From positions 2,237,699 through 2,301,698 of the forward strand of contig NZ_KB905378.1 of NCBI RefSeq assembly GCF_000379085.1: DNA of 64,000 bases, given 5' to 3'. Every line of letters starts with the position of its first letter. The stretch's first letter is position 1. The position numbers and the translations under genes were made by a program. Below the pieces are notes generated by a model. That model was given only the letters and a program-made list of their open reading frames with translations, was not told the origin of the DNA and ran no database searches. This DNA is from Halomicrobium katesii DSM 19301 (GTDB lineage Archaea; Halobacteriota; Halobacteria; Halobacteriales; Haloarculaceae). Below, piece by piece: positions 63,916 through 64,000 of the stretch.

Positions 63916-64000
63916 CACCGACGGCGCTGTCGACGTTCGAGCGCCACGAGAGGACGGGCCGCCTGTACCGTCGATCGTCCGTGTCACAGCCACTACAGAG

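Overview
GC-rich haloarchaeal chromosome segment. The evidence is: acidic proteins, halobacterial-only small families, TATA boxes about 25-30 nt before start codons (leaderless transcripts), a PGF-CTERM surface protein, AglB-type N-glycosylation, type III RuBisCO, Gar1/SRP19/GatE/FEN1, and MptE-type pterin chemistry. An exact genus cannot be read from the sequence. No rRNA, tRNA, CRISPR array or transposase gene was seen.

Layout. 0-9 kb: end of a histidine kinase, a bactofilin-like protein, thiolase plus its OB-fold partner, a hydrolase, the methylmalonyl-CoA mutase accessory pair (MeaB and the B12-binding subunit), a DUF420 protein and an ABC-2 exporter. 9-13.4 kb: Rdx and sensor-domain genes bracketed by repeats, then cytochrome oxidase genes (DUF7546-like, CtaA-CtaB fusion, CoxB). 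13.5-20.3 kb: MaoC, a small repressor, a CAP protein, btuCDF, srp19-gar1 and a presenilin-type protease. 20.3-34 kb: mixed housekeeping genes including fen1, fumC, gatE and a tRNA methyltransferase. 34-46.5 kb: folP, mptE, an F420 oxidoreductase and SDR, and a RuBisCO / PfkB kinase / ribose-1,5-bisphosphate isomerase group that together suggest nucleoside-ribose salvage through ribulose-1,5-bisphosphate. 46.5-58.5 kb: an N-glycosylation locus (three GT4, one GT2, a flippase, two sulfatase/phosphatase-fold proteins, AglB). 58.5-64 kb: small proteins, PadR, a TraB/M50 operon, purM and a CBS-HTH regulator.

The most striking content is a set of about 20 tiny near-palindromic elements (MITEs), all between 3.9 and 48.8 kb. 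Family A is 84 bp and appears to duplicate TA. Families B (80 bp), C (79 bp) and D (77-78 bp) start with TAC, end with GTA, and duplicate the trinucleotide TCA/TGA. Both groups sit with unusual precision on stop codons. B/C/D copies lie directly after TGA stops (seven genes, one of them uncertain). Two A copies split the TA of TAG stops and supply a replacement stop four codons later. Elements are stacked at the same stop codon, nested in each other at a repeated site, and in one case a copy has frameshifted a gene. One C copy has its 11-bp loop exactly inverted between unchanged arms. No transposase is encoded here, so the mobilising enzyme must act in trans.

All motif positions and element boundaries were read by eye. 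Family names come from remembered signatures, not from a database search.
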